The position numbers and the translations under genes were made by a program. From Paracoccaceae bacterium (GTDB taxonomy: Bacteria; Pseudomonadota; Alphaproteobacteria; Rhodobacterales; Rhodobacteraceae): a stretch of DNA of 64,000 nucleotides. The notes beneath the pieces are model-generated. The model did not search any database, was not told the DNA's origin, and saw only the letters and a program-made list of their open reading frames with translations. How positions within the stretch are numbered: the first letter of the stretch is position 1; the number at the start of each line of letters is the position of its first letter. The stretch spans positions 1 to 64,000 of the forward strand of contig JASJAR010000002.1 of the NCBI GenBank assembly GCA_030066905.1, written 5' to 3'. This document shows positions 52,383-60,894 of this stretch, piece by piece.

Positions 52383-54929
52383 TCAAAGGCGCGGGTCGAC
52401 CGGTTCGCTCTCCAGCGCAAGTACCGCGAGCGCGCATTCGTGCACCTGGCGCAGGGGGCGACGCTCGACGAAACGGTGGAGGCCTTCGAGGCCGATCCGG
52501 AACTCACGGTCCGCCAGAGAAAACTTGCGTCCGAGCCCGCGCTTGCGCAACCGTGCGACGTTGGCCTCGAGATCGTATTCCGGCCCGTAGATGATCCGCA
52601 GATAATCGCGGCCCCGCACCTTCATGGCCGGCTGAACCAGACCCTTTGCGCCACGAAGGACAAAGGCGTTCGGCTTCAGGACGACGCCCTCGCCGCCTGC
52701 CGCCGTGTGTGCCTCCCACCATTCCGTTACCTCGTCGCACTGGGCCTTGTCGGTGGGATCGATCCGCCGCCAGCCCGTCGCTTGGAGGATCGGGTCGGCC
52801 TCGCAGAGTGCCGCCAGCGTCGTCATATGCCAGTCATGCGCGCGGTCGGTTTGCACATGGCCTTCGCTTGCCAGAATGTGGAAGGGCGCGATGCGGTAGT
52901 CCTCCAGTGTCTCGGCGCTCCAGCAATACCCGTCGATGGTCCGGCGCATGGCCAGAGCCTTGTCGCGCAGTCCGGCAGCATCGGATCGAAGGTTTTGGGT
53001 CCCTGCGATCGTGCGTGCATCGAGCGCGCCAATAAGAGCCGCGGCGGAATGCTCGGCTGCGGTCACAGTCGGATAGTATTGCTTCCGGAGCAGCACGCTC
53101 GCCTTGGCAGACCAGGGCATCACCTCGGCGTCAAGCAGGAGCCAGTCGGTGTCCAGCGCGTCCCACAGCCCTGTTTTGCCAATCGCTTGACCCAGGCGCC
53201 CCACGACCGCCGCTTCGAGAGCATCGTCGGCAAAGAACGGGCGTCCGGTACGGGTGAAGACCACGCCGGCCTTGCCGTCTTCCACCCCGAACCGCGCCCG
53301 TGCGGCTGTGGCATCGCGGGCAATGACAAGGAGCGCCCGCGAGCCCATGTGCTTTTCTTCCACCACGAGGTCGGACACCCCGCGCGTGGCAAAGAAGTCC
53401 AGTGCCTCGGCGGGGCGTTCGAGATAGGGCCCCTCCGGTGCTGTCGGGCATGCCGCCATGGTGGGGGGCAGATAGATCAGCCAGCGCGGATCGACGGCGT
53501 AGCGGCTCATCACTTCGAGGGCAGCAAGCGCGTTTTCCTCCGGAATGGTCACCACGCCGCCCAACCTCGTCTCGATCCGCTGCTTGCGGGCAAAATCGTC
53601 GAAATAGAGGAGCCTGTCGTGGTCCTGCTGCGCAGTGACGTCGCGCCCCGGATCAAGCGGTTTTGCCGGTACGCTATAATGCGCGAGCGCGGGCACCGCG
53701 ACCGTCTCGCGCTCCGGCCAGCGCAGGGCGGTCAGCTTGCCGCCGAAAACGCAGCCGGTGTCGATGCAAAGCGTGGAGTTCAGCCATTCCGCTTCGGGCA
53801 TCGGCGTATGACCGTAGATCACGTCCGCATCGCCGCGGTAGTTCCGCGCCCAGTCGAGCCGGACCGGCAGGCCGAACTCATCGACTTCGCCGGTTGTCTC
53901 GCCAAAGAGCGCGAAACTGCGCACGGCGGCCGAGCCGCGCCCGTGCATTTCCTCCTTGAGGCCGGCATGGGCGATGACGAGTTTTCCGCCGGCAAGCCAG
54001 GCGTGGGAGCGCAGGCCATCGAGAAACCCGTGGGCTGCCTTGCGGAATGCCTCCGAGGCCCCGTCCATCTCGGCGACAGTGGTTTCCAACCCGTGGTTCA
54101 CCGTCACCTTTCGGCCGTAGAGCCAGCGCGCGAGCTTCTGGTCGTGGTTGCCCATGACGGCATGGCCCGTGCCTTCGGCGCACATCCCCATCACCAGACG
54201 CAGGCAATCGATGTTGCGCGGGCCGCGGTCGGTGATGTCGCCGACGAAGAAGGCGCGCCGTCCTTCGGGGTGGCGGGCCGACAGCAGGCTTTCGCCCGGC
54301 GAATAGGGGTCGTGGGCATAGCCGAGCCGCGTCAGCAAGGCGGTGAGTTCGTCGAAACAGCCGTGAAGATCGCCGATGATGTCGAACGGCCCATGGTCAT
54401 GGCGCTGGTCGGTCCAGAGCGGCTGGCGATCGATTTCGGGTGCGGCCACTTCGCAGGGCGCGTTCATGATGTGGACCTGCCGGAAGCCCTCCTTCTTCAG
54501 ACCCTTCAGCGAGCGCCGGAGCGCGCGGGAATGGTTCCGAGCGACATGGGGCCCGAAATCGCGATTCGCCCGACCGGCGTTGCGGTCGTGACAAAGCTCG
54601 GGGTCGATGTTGAGCACCAGAGCCAGAGGCAGCGCATGGTATTTCCGCGCCAGAGCCACGAGTTCGGCCCGGTCCGGGCGCTGAACCGATGTCGCGTCGA
54701 TCACCGTCAGGAGCCGGCGTCTGAGCCGGATACCGGCCGTGTAGCGCAGCAGGTCGAAGGCGTCGGCGGACGCAGACTGATCGGTCTCGTCGTCGGCGAC
54801 AACGGCACGGCAGGCATCAGACGAAACGATCTCGGTTTCTGCGAAATGCGCCCGTGCGAAGGTCGACTTGCCCGAGCCCGTGGGCCCGATCAGGACGACG
54901 AGCGCGAAGTCGGGAATTGAGATCTTCAT
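52383..54929 (-). CDS. pnkp: Polynucleotide kinase-phosphatase-ligase (bacterial Pnkp)
   Basis: 848 residues with three modules in the order of bacterial Pnkp. An N-terminal 5'-kinase has P-loop GPTGSGKST (15-23). A metallophosphoesterase carries GDLHG (186-190), GDITDRGP (230-237) and GNHD (260-263). A C-terminal adenylyltransferase/ligase-like domain carries EEKHMGS with the probable lysine nucleophile Lys526. It heals 5'-OH and 2',3'-cyclic phosphate ends of cut RNA and works with Hen1 in RNA repair. It is last in the repair operon and overlaps the nucleotidyltransferase gene by 4 bp. Confidence 0.92.
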   Translation of the reverse strand: MKISIPDFALVVLIGPTGSGKSTFARAHFAETEIVSSDACRAVVADDETDQSASADAFDLLRYTAGIRLRRRLLTVIDATSVQRPDRAELVALARKYHALPLALVLNIDPELCHDRNAGRANRDFGPHVARNHSRALRRSLKGLKKEGFRQVHIMNAPCEVAAPEIDRQPLWTDQRHDHGPFDIIGDLHGCFDELTALLTRLGYAHDPYSPGESLLSARHPEGRRAFFVGDITDRGPRNIDCLRLVMGMCAEGTGHAVMGNHDQKLARWLYGRKVTVNHGLETTVAEMDGASEAFRKAAHGFLDGLRSHAWLAGGKLVIAHAGLKEEMHGRGSAAVRSFALFGETTGEVDEFGLPVRLDWARNYRGDADVIYGHTPMPEAEWLNSTLCIDTGCVFGGKLTALRWPERETVAVPALAHYSVPAKPLDPGRDVTAQQDHDRLLYFDDFARKQRIETRLGGVVTIPEENALAALEVMSRYAVDPRWLIYLPPTMAACPTAPEGPYLERPAEALDFFATRGVSDLVVEEKHMGSRALLVIARDATAARARFGVEDGKAGVVFTRTGRPFFADDALEAAVVGRLGQAIGKTGLWDALDTDWLLLDAEVMPWSAKASVLLRKQYYPTVTAAEHSAAALIGALDARTIAGTQNLRSDAAGLRDKALAMRRTIDGYCWSAETLEDYRIAPFHILASEGHVQTDRAHDWHMTTLAALCEADPILQATGWRRIDPTDKAQCDEVTEWWEAHTAAGGEGVVLKPNAFVLRGAKGLVQPAMKVRGRDYLRIIYGPEYDLEANVARLRKRGLGRKFSLADREFRIGLEGLHRFVERRPLRQVHECALAVLALESEPVDPRL

Positions 54930-55729
54930 ATCCGACGCTCCACGATGTCGCGGAAGACCTGATCGGCGGCCTCGCGGTGGGCTCCCGGCGCCGATTGGGG
55001 TTGCTCGTTCCGGGCAATGTCCAGTTCGCGCTCGATCAGGTCGTCGATCGCCGAGATGCGCGGCCCATCGCCGGTTTCCTTCGCGGCGGCTTTGGCCTCG
55101 AGAAGCCTCGCGACCTCAGCAACCAGCGGCGGTTCGAGCCGGAGGCCCGCTACAAGCGCTTGGAGGTTCATCGGCGGGGGCTCCGGCCGAGATCGGCTCC
55201 AACGCAATGCCAGCGCCGGACGCAGAACATAGAAGTACTTCTTGTAGTTGACGGCCTCCCGTCCGGCGATGTGGCGCTGCCACTGACCCTGCCCAAGATG
55301 CAGATAGTGATGCCGGCACGCAAAGTGATGAGCGACCTGTACCGCAAGCGCCTCCAGCGTCCGGCACTCTGCCTCGGACCACCGGTAGCGCACCGGGCTC
55401 GACAGCCATTCCAGCAGCACCGGGTTCGGTTTCAGCAGCAGGTTGAGGGCCTTCCGAAGGTCCCATCCGTTGATGTCGAGGTCGTCCGAAATCGGCAGTT
55501 CGATCACGTCGCGGCCGGGTGTAAGGCTGAGGTACCAGTCCCGCTCATGGGCATAGACGAAGCGAACGTCGTAATCGCTGTCGGGGGAGGGAAAGCCCCA
55601 GGCCCGACTGCCGCTTTCGACTGCAAAGAGAATCCGGACGTTCCAATCGGCCTCAATGGCATCGAGCTTTTCGGAGATGGCGGACCGAACGTCTTTGTCG
55701 ATCAGGGCTTCGAATGCCGGAAGGGTCAT
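54926..55729 (-). CDS. YcgL-type nucleotidyltransferase in the RNA-repair operon
   Basis: 267 residues of the DNA-polymerase-beta superfamily, COG3541 group: ILFAVESGSRAWGFPSPDSDYDVRFVYAH carries the GSxxW and D-x-D catalytic pattern. It overlaps both hen1 (4 bp) and pnkp (4 bp), so it is an integral member of the operon. It probably adds a nucleotide to an RNA end or to a protein. The substrate is unknown. Confidence 0.82.
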   Translation of the reverse strand: MTLPAFEALIDKDVRSAISEKLDAIEADWNVRILFAVESGSRAWGFPSPDSDYDVRFVYAHERDWYLSLTPGRDVIELPISDDLDINGWDLRKALNLLLKPNPVLLEWLSSPVRYRWSEAECRTLEALAVQVAHHFACRHHYLHLGQGQWQRHIAGREAVNYKKYFYVLRPALALRWSRSRPEPPPMNLQALVAGLRLEPPLVAEVARLLEAKAAAKETGDGPRISAIDDLIERELDIARNEQPQSAPGAHREAADQVFRDIVERRI

Positions 55730-57120
55730 GCCACCCTCCGGAAAACGGCTATCTGCGACGGGGCCCCATGTGTGTCGTCGAAGGGCCCGAGCGGCCCGGT
55801 CTCGACAGTATACCCAAAGGCCCCGGCTACGCGGGCAGCCCAGTCGCCGAACTCCGCGCGGGTCCATTCGAACCGGTGATCGCGGTGGCGAAGCTGGCCC
55901 TCGGCCATGCCTTCGAAGAGCGCGTTGTATTCGCGGTTCGGCGTCGTGACGACGACGAGGCCCGGGCGGGCGTCGCCGAAGAGCGACAGCTCCAGTGCCG
56001 AGAGCCGCGGTGGGTCGATATGTTCGATGACCTCGACGAGCGTGGCCGCGTCGAACCCCTGCCAGCGCCGGTCGCCGTAGGTGAGGCTGCCCATCTGAAG
56101 CCGGATGCGCTCGGCCATCGCCTCTCCCGCCTCGTCGAGATAGAGCCGGCGCCGTGCGATCTCGAGGGCTCGCACGGAGGGGTCCACCCCGCAGATCCGG
56201 TCGATCCCGCGTTCGCGTTTCAGCCGGCGGATGAGCTTGCCCTCGCCGCAGCCGAGATCGAGCACGGAACGTGCGCCGGCCGCGAGGATGGCATCGCGCA
56301 CTGCGTCGAGCCTCAGATCGTGGAGCCGGATCGGCTTTTCGAGTACCTCCTCGGCCTCCGCCGCCGGCGCCTCCTCCCCGTCTTCTTCGGGCAGGGCGTC
56401 GCTCAGCCGGTCGAGGGCCGCCTCGACAAGCCCGCGGCGGTGTTTCAACGCCCGCCTGGCGATCATGTCCTTCTCGGGATGGGCCGGCAGCCAGTCGCCG
56501 CCCTTGGCGAGGAGTTTTTCGACCTCGGCGGCATCGATCCAGTAATGCTTGGCGTTGTCGAGCACCGGAACCAGCACGTAGAGATGCGACAGGATCTCGG
56601 CGAGCCGCGCCGTAGTCGAAAGACGCAGATCGAAGATCGCGCGCCTGCCGCTCTCGTCGAGCGGGACCGCCTCGACCGCATAAACGAGGGGAAGAAAGAG
56701 CCGCTCGATCACCTCGAGCCCGCCCGACACGGCGACCGGTACGACGCGGAGCTCGAAAGGCAGCGCGCGGTCGGCCAGCCACTGGCGCTCCTTCGATTTG
56801 CCCGCCATCGTCTGACCGATGGCTCGCGCCATGGCGACCGACAGCAGCGAGTTCGCCGCATAGGGCCGGTCGTTGACATATTGCGCCAAGAGCCCGTCGC
56901 CCTTCTCCAAGCGGCCGCGCACCAGTGCGACCGGGTCGACGGAGAGATGGAGTACGGCGCGGCAGCGCGCCTCGCCGACATCGGGAAAGAAGATCGACAT
57001 CCTGCCCACCGCCGTGTCGCGCTGGTGCAGATGGTCGGGGTGCTTGTGGAGCAGGAACCCTAGGTCTCGCGCCGGATAATCGGCGGGGTCGGCCGAGGTC
57101 AGCGTGATCTCGATCTGCAT
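55726..57120 (-). CDS. hen1: Hen1 3'-terminal RNA ribose 2'-O-methyltransferase
   Basis: 464 residues. The N-terminal half (1-250) is the bacterial Hen1-specific domain and the C-terminal half a SAM methyltransferase. It has LDLGCGEG (about 287-294) and metal-binding EVIEH (363-367), with His412/His415 in RHRDHRFEW. Bacterial Hen1 methylates the 3'-terminal ribose at the cleavage site before Pnkp ligation, so the repaired RNA resists recutting. The ATG follows the rtcB stop with no gap. Confidence 0.92.
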   Translation of the reverse strand: MQIEITLTSADPADYPARDLGFLLHKHPDHLHQRDTAVGRMSIFFPDVGEARCRAVLHLSVDPVALVRGRLEKGDGLLAQYVNDRPYAANSLLSVAMARAIGQTMAGKSKERQWLADRALPFELRVVPVAVSGGLEVIERLFLPLVYAVEAVPLDESGRRAIFDLRLSTTARLAEILSHLYVLVPVLDNAKHYWIDAAEVEKLLAKGGDWLPAHPEKDMIARRALKHRRGLVEAALDRLSDALPEEDGEEAPAAEAEEVLEKPIRLHDLRLDAVRDAILAAGARSVLDLGCGEGKLIRRLKRERGIDRICGVDPSVRALEIARRRLYLDEAGEAMAERIRLQMGSLTYGDRRWQGFDAATLVEVIEHIDPPRLSALELSLFGDARPGLVVVTTPNREYNALFEGMAEGQLRHRDHRFEWTRAEFGDWAARVAGAFGYTVETGPLGPFDDTHGAPSQIAVFRRVA

Positions 57121-58536
57121 CTAGCGTTTCTTTTTCTGCCAGAAGGGCGGGATGTCGCCGGCCATGATGCAGCCGTAAGGGTCGATGTAATCGACGACGT
57201 CGGCGAGCCCGTATGATTTGATCTGCGCGACGACCGCATCGGCGTTCTTGTAGCTCGACGGCAGTTCGGAGGCGTCGACAGTGCCGGCATGGAACCGCAC
57301 GTCGATCCCCGCCGTCTCGGCGTCGAGCGCCTGGTCCGGGGTCAGCTTGCCCATTCGCCGGCGGTGTTCGGAGCGCGAATAATTGCGCCCCGCGCCATGG
57401 GGGCTGAAGCCGAGACCGGTTTCGGCGTCCTTGCCGCGCACGACGAGCACCGGTTCGGCCATATTGAGCGGAATGAGCGTGAGGCCGGTGGCGTCGGCGG
57501 CGAACTCGCGCCAAGCCGGGGTCGCCCCCTTGCCGTGGTAGTAAAGCCCGCCGCGCTCGAAAACGAAGTTGTGCTCGTTCCAGAAACGGTCCCCGACCTC
57601 GGCTCCGGCCGCTGCCGCCGCCCGGTCGTGGATCGCCTCGTGGTTCGCCTTCGTCCAGGCGCGGATCAGTTGCAGCGCCGCCCAGTATTCGCGCCCGTCC
57701 TCGGTGTCGGCCGGAATCCATGCATTCTGGCGTGCCGTGTCGGGTGAGATCTCCGCCCGGTGGCGCTCGGCCACGGCCATGCCGGCCTTGTAGACCATTG
57801 CGCCCGGTCCTCGGGAGCCGTGATGCGTGACCATCGCTGTCCGCCCGGTCGCGCGGGACCGCCCGACGTAGAGAAAGTGGTTGCCGTCGCCCTGGGTGCC
57901 GAAGTGCTCGTCCACCATCCGTGTCGTCTTCGTACCGTTCGTGAACGGGTTTTCGCGCATTGCCGCAGCGATATCCTTCGGCGCCGACCAACGGTCACCC
58001 TGGGGCCTTCCGCCGGGGCCGAAATGGGTGACGGATTGCGCCGCGTCGAGCACGGTTTTGGGGTCGGCGGACCCCAGATCGGTGATCATCACCGAGCAGC
58101 AGATGTCGGCCGAGTGCATCCCGGGATGAATCGCGTTCCGCGCCGCGGCCACGCCGCCGACGGGGATCGTCCCCACTGGCCCCGCCGGGCAGGCATCGGG
58201 CATGATGGCGCCGGCCTCGATCGTGGGCACGCGCATCAGCTCGGTCATCGTCTCGCGCACCTTGGCGATGTTGGCCTCCTCGTCGGGGTGGCTCGCCTCG
58301 ATGTTAAAGTGAAACGGCACCTCGCCCGGCGCGCGCAGGTCTCGGGTGACCGGGGCTGGCGGGATTTCCGGTTCAAGCTCCGCCCGGATACGTACCAGGC
58401 CAAAACCCTCGGCGCGCATGGCGTTCGCGCGCGCCAGAAGATCGGGGTAACGCGGCCCCGGCGGGTGGCCCCAGTCCTTGAGGTGATCGCCGGTGACGGG
58501 ATCGTATTCGCGCTGCTCGGTCATCTTTGGGCTCAT
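57121..58536 (-). CDS. rtcB: RtcB-family RNA ligase
   Basis: 471 residues. Mn-binding Asp144 and Cys146/147 in HSADICC, His220 in GDGNH, His238/239 in THHGSRG, and the guanylylated His380 in SPHGAGRNYSR, the RtcB signature. It joins 2',3'-cyclic phosphate or 3'-phosphate ends to 5'-OH ends using GTP. The start could be 58536 (MSPKM) or 58524 (MTEQREYDP); neither has a strong ribosome site. First protein gene after the Y-RNA array. Confidence 0.92.
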   Translation of the reverse strand: MSPKMTEQREYDPVTGDHLKDWGHPPGPRYPDLLARANAMRAEGFGLVRIRAELEPEIPPAPVTRDLRAPGEVPFHFNIEASHPDEEANIAKVRETMTELMRVPTIEAGAIMPDACPAGPVGTIPVGGVAAARNAIHPGMHSADICCSVMITDLGSADPKTVLDAAQSVTHFGPGGRPQGDRWSAPKDIAAAMRENPFTNGTKTTRMVDEHFGTQGDGNHFLYVGRSRATGRTAMVTHHGSRGPGAMVYKAGMAVAERHRAEISPDTARQNAWIPADTEDGREYWAALQLIRAWTKANHEAIHDRAAAAAGAEVGDRFWNEHNFVFERGGLYYHGKGATPAWREFAADATGLTLIPLNMAEPVLVVRGKDAETGLGFSPHGAGRNYSRSEHRRRMGKLTPDQALDAETAGIDVRFHAGTVDASELPSSYKNADAVVAQIKSYGLADVVDYIDPYGCIMAGDIPPFWQKKKR

Positions 58537-58579
58537 CTAACGGGAAGTGTTGACGAAATTGCGGCGAGGGTCCGGGGGA

Positions 58580-58642
58580 CCAGGGAAACGTCAGATCTCC
58601 GGACCGGGCTTTTGCGATGCGGTCCCACGGGCATTCCCTTGG
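58580..58642 (-). ncRNA. Y-RNA-like module 5 (short, degenerate)
   Basis: Stem strands CCAAGGGA (58642-58635) and TCCCTGG (58586-58580) enclose an RNA of 63 nt. It shares the motif GAATGC-NNNN-GGGACCGCAT on its 5' side with the four other modules, but the 3' motif CTTG is replaced. An internal hairpin GGACCG/CGGTCC replaces the tRNA-like part. Last element before rtcB. No tRNA-like domain. Confidence 0.5.
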
Positions 58643-58671
58643 GCCGGACATTTTCTCGGTGTCCGAACGAC

Positions 58672-58799
58672 CCCGGCGACAAGGTCTGCAAGAAACAACC
58701 CCGGGTCCCGCTCGTGCCAGAGAGCGCCTGCAAGGTGGGGAGTCGAACCCCACGGAGCGCCGGGAAGGTGCGCATGTAGTTCCTCGGGCATTCGCCGGG
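58672..58799 (-). ncRNA. Y-RNA-like module 4 with tRNA-like domain, short acceptor
   Basis: Outer stem CCCGGCGA (58799-58792) / TCGCCGGG (58679-58672), 8 perfect pairs, then internal-loop motifs ATGC and CTTG. A second helix GAGGAAC/GTTTCTT has two G-U pairs. Inside lie a T-arm with TTCGACT loop (58735-58753) and a D-arm GCTC/GAGC with GG in its loop. Only about nine bases link T-arm and D-arm, so the acceptor-like stem of the other modules is nearly gone. Confidence 0.7.
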
Positions 58800-58824
58800 A
58801 TCGCTGTTCGGTCGCGCTCAAGTA

Positions 58825-58955
58825 CTGGCGACAAGTGGGGATGAAATTGATACGCGCTCTGCCGTTTGAGCTACGCGCCGTCATGGTCGGCGCGGCGGGA
58901 CTCGAACCCGCAACCTCGGGTGCTTAATACCTGTAATTCCATCTGCATTCGCCAG
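58825..58955 (-). ncRNA. Y-RNA-like module 3 with circularly permuted tRNA-like domain
   Basis: Outer stem CTGGCGA (58955-58949) / TCGCCAG (58831-58825), 7 perfect pairs, then the ATGC/CTTG internal loop. The second helix GATGGAATT/AATTTCATC has 9 pairs with one G-U. The inner part reads in the order T-arm (GCGGG-TTCGAGT-CCCGC, 58895-58911), a 7-bp acceptor-like stem CGCGCCG/CGGCGCG closed by the loop ACCATGA, T-A, then D-arm GCTC/GAGC. This order is a tRNA with its ends moved to the anticodon side, as in YrlA RNAs. Confidence 0.8.
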
Positions 58956-58979
58956 ACGCTGTTCCTTTCCTTTCCTAGT

Positions 58980-59116
58980 CCCGACGACAAGGTGTTGGCG
59001 AAACGTTTCTTCCGCTCTACCGCTGAGCTACGCGCCAATCCCGAAGGCGTTGCCGCGGCGGGACTCGAACCCGCGACCAAAAGATTACTGATGTAGTTCC
59101 GCCTGCATTCGTCGGG
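58980..59116 (-). ncRNA. Y-RNA-like module 2 with circularly permuted tRNA-like domain
   Basis: Outer stem CCCGACGA (59116-59109) / TCGTCGGG (58987-58980), 8 perfect pairs. ATGC/CTTG internal loop. Second helix GGCGGAAC/GTTTCGCC, 8 pairs with one G-U. T-arm GCGGG-TTCGAGT-CCCGC (59058-59074). The acceptor-like stem (outer CGCG/CGCG, inner CAA/TTG) is capped by a classical CC-TTCG-GG tetraloop, then comes D-arm GCTC-AGCGGTA-GAGC. Best-preserved tRNA mimic in the array. Confidence 0.82.
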
Positions 59117-59140
59117 CATATCCTTTCTTTTCGTTCGGGT

Positions 59141-59206
59141 CGGGCGGACAAGCGGATGACGAGACGAGCACATTTCACAGATGTAGTCCCGCCGGCATTC
59201 CGCCCG
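59141..59206 (-). ncRNA. Y-RNA-like module 1 (short, no tRNA-like domain)
   Basis: Outer stem CGGGCGGA (59206-59199) / TCCGCCCG (59148-59141), 8 perfect pairs, with the same ATGC/CTTG internal loop as modules 2-4. Second helix CGGGAC/GTCTCG, then a small ACAT/ATGT hairpin. At 66 nt it lacks T- and D-arms. First element after rsr. Confidence 0.72.
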
Positions 59207-59222
59207 GATGTGTCTTTCGGGT

Positions 59223-59248
59223 CGGACGGGCCAGGTATGGCCCGCCCG
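59223..59248 (-). terminator. Hairpin just after rsr
   Basis: CGGGCGGGCC / GGCCCGTCCG (10 pairs, one G-U, loop ATACCT) lies 7-32 bases beyond the rsr stop, in front of the Y-RNA-like array. No T-tract follows. It may be a partial terminator or a processing signal separating the rsr mRNA from the Y RNAs. Confidence 0.5.
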
Positions 59249-59254
59249 GTTCTC

Positions 59255-60811
59255 TCAAAGGTCGATCGCCTCGATCTCCCGCGTCCAGTGCTCGGCACCC
59301 GAGTGTCCGGCCGCGAAATCGGCAATCTGTCCGAAGACGGCGTCGGAGAAGCCGCCGATGTTAAGGACGTCGTCCCGTTTGGCCGCCTGGGTCGTGCCAT
59401 ACGGCGCGATATCCAGGCACACGAGACGCGCCTTCGGGTTGCGGCGCTTCAGCCGGTCCCATTCCTTCATCAGAGCTGTTCCGCGACCCCCGCCCCGAGC
59501 ATCGGCCCAGGACTGGTTGTCGGACACGATCACGACCAGATCGGGCGACTTGCCCTCGCGGTTGAGCCGCGCGATCGGGGCCGAGACGGTCGTCCCGCCC
59601 CCTGCCAGCGCCGCGAGTTTCTCGGCGTTGGTCAGGATCGTGTCGCGGGGCTCCAAACGTACATCGCGCACGTCGAAGTCGAACGGCATTATGCGCGCGC
59701 CGCGGTTCTGCCGGAGCATCGCCGCCGCGACCAGCGCAGCCACATCGACGTGCCGCACGACCGAGGCCTTGCCACGACCGTACCCCGTTACGGGCCAGGT
59801 CATCGACCCCGAAACGTCCGGTGCCACCACGACCTGCCCGCCGACAGCCGGCACGTTCGCGACGGCAAGTTCCATCGCATCGTGCAGCGCCTCTCGGATC
59901 GCGCCCGGGATTTCCGGTGCGAGGTTCTGGGCGGCGACCATTAGCTGGTACGGAAAGGCCTTCGCCTTTCTGATCCGCTCCGCGTCACGGAGCTTCCCGG
60001 CGACCAGCTTCACTTCCTTGGCGACGCCGAAAACGCCGTGCCGCTGGAAGGTGTTGAGGTTCTGCCGCACCATCTGCCACGAGCCGTTGCGTGCGATCCG
60101 CGCCCAGTGCCGGGTCGACAGCTCCAGTTGCGTCAGCATCTGGAACGGCACGTCCGGCACCTCGCCCTTCCCGGTCTCCTTGAAGACCAGCCAGGCTTGC
60201 AGGGCTTCCGGCAGACGCGACACGTCGCACGGTTTGCCGACGATCCAGGCGAAGAGCGCCTCCCGCTCGGCCGAGGCCGGTTTCGGGTGCACCATCTTGA
60301 TCACATCCGCCAGCGACGGGTCGTTGCCGACATTGGCGTTGAGCATCGCCCGGTCGGGCGCGCTGTTCAGCCAGTGCTGCACCATCGCTTTCGGCGCCGA
60401 GCCGAGGGACTTCCGCCCCGTCTGGCCCGAACGCACGACCTGCACGAAGGTCCGCAGCATCTTGCCGTTATCGACCACCCGGCCGAACGCGCGCCGAAAG
60501 AGCGCCGGATCGCGCCGGGCGAGGATCGCCAGCAGCACCGCCGGCATGTCCTTCATATGGCCCTTCTGCCGGGCATAGATCGCCGCCTTGGCGAGGTATT
60601 CGGCCTCGACGGCTTCGGCCACCATCACCACGTATTCCAGTTCGGCTTCGGCCGACTGGTAGTACATGCCGCCGAACGTCCCGGTCACGGCCACCTGCGC
60701 GAGCGCCTGGGCGTCATCGTATGCGTAGGCCGGCGCCCCGTGGGCGTTCTTGGTGTCTGCCCGCGGAAGCAGCCGGCCTTTGATCGATGCAAACACGGAT
60801 TTGTTTGCCAT
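59255..60811 (-). CDS. rsr: Rsr, bacterial Ro60 (TROVE domain) RNA-binding protein
   Basis: 518 residues from ATG complement 60811 (AAGAAGGA 8 bases upstream); ATG 60820 is too close to that site. The N-terminal TROVE HEAT-repeat ring (to about residue 310) is followed by a VWA-like domain with an intact MIDAS, DVSGSM (Asp332, Ser334, Ser336). Ro-family proteins bind Y RNAs on the outside of the ring and misfolded RNA ends in the hole. The five Y-RNA-like modules directly downstream are its expected partners. Divergent from rtcR. Confidence 0.92.
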   Translation of the reverse strand: MANKSVFASIKGRLLPRADTKNAHGAPAYAYDDAQALAQVAVTGTFGGMYYQSAEAELEYVVMVAEAVEAEYLAKAAIYARQKGHMKDMPAVLLAILARRDPALFRRAFGRVVDNGKMLRTFVQVVRSGQTGRKSLGSAPKAMVQHWLNSAPDRAMLNANVGNDPSLADVIKMVHPKPASAEREALFAWIVGKPCDVSRLPEALQAWLVFKETGKGEVPDVPFQMLTQLELSTRHWARIARNGSWQMVRQNLNTFQRHGVFGVAKEVKLVAGKLRDAERIRKAKAFPYQLMVAAQNLAPEIPGAIREALHDAMELAVANVPAVGGQVVVAPDVSGSMTWPVTGYGRGKASVVRHVDVAALVAAAMLRQNRGARIMPFDFDVRDVRLEPRDTILTNAEKLAALAGGGTTVSAPIARLNREGKSPDLVVIVSDNQSWADARGGGRGTALMKEWDRLKRRNPKARLVCLDIAPYGTTQAAKRDDVLNIGGFSDAVFGQIADFAAGHSGAEHWTREIEAIDL

Positions 60812-60894
60812 TGCTCTCATCCTTCTTTCGAACGCTGCCGTTGTGAACGGATTCGCCCGGCGGCGAGAGGAAAACCTGAAAATCCCTCAAGCAT

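Noticed and set aside
58580-59206. Several T-arms and D-arms suggesting ordinary tRNA genes with insertions or degraded tRNAs
   Set aside because: The order is T-arm, acceptor, D-arm, with the outer stem at the anticodon side, and the outer stems covary. A normal cloverleaf cannot be built without discarding these pairings.
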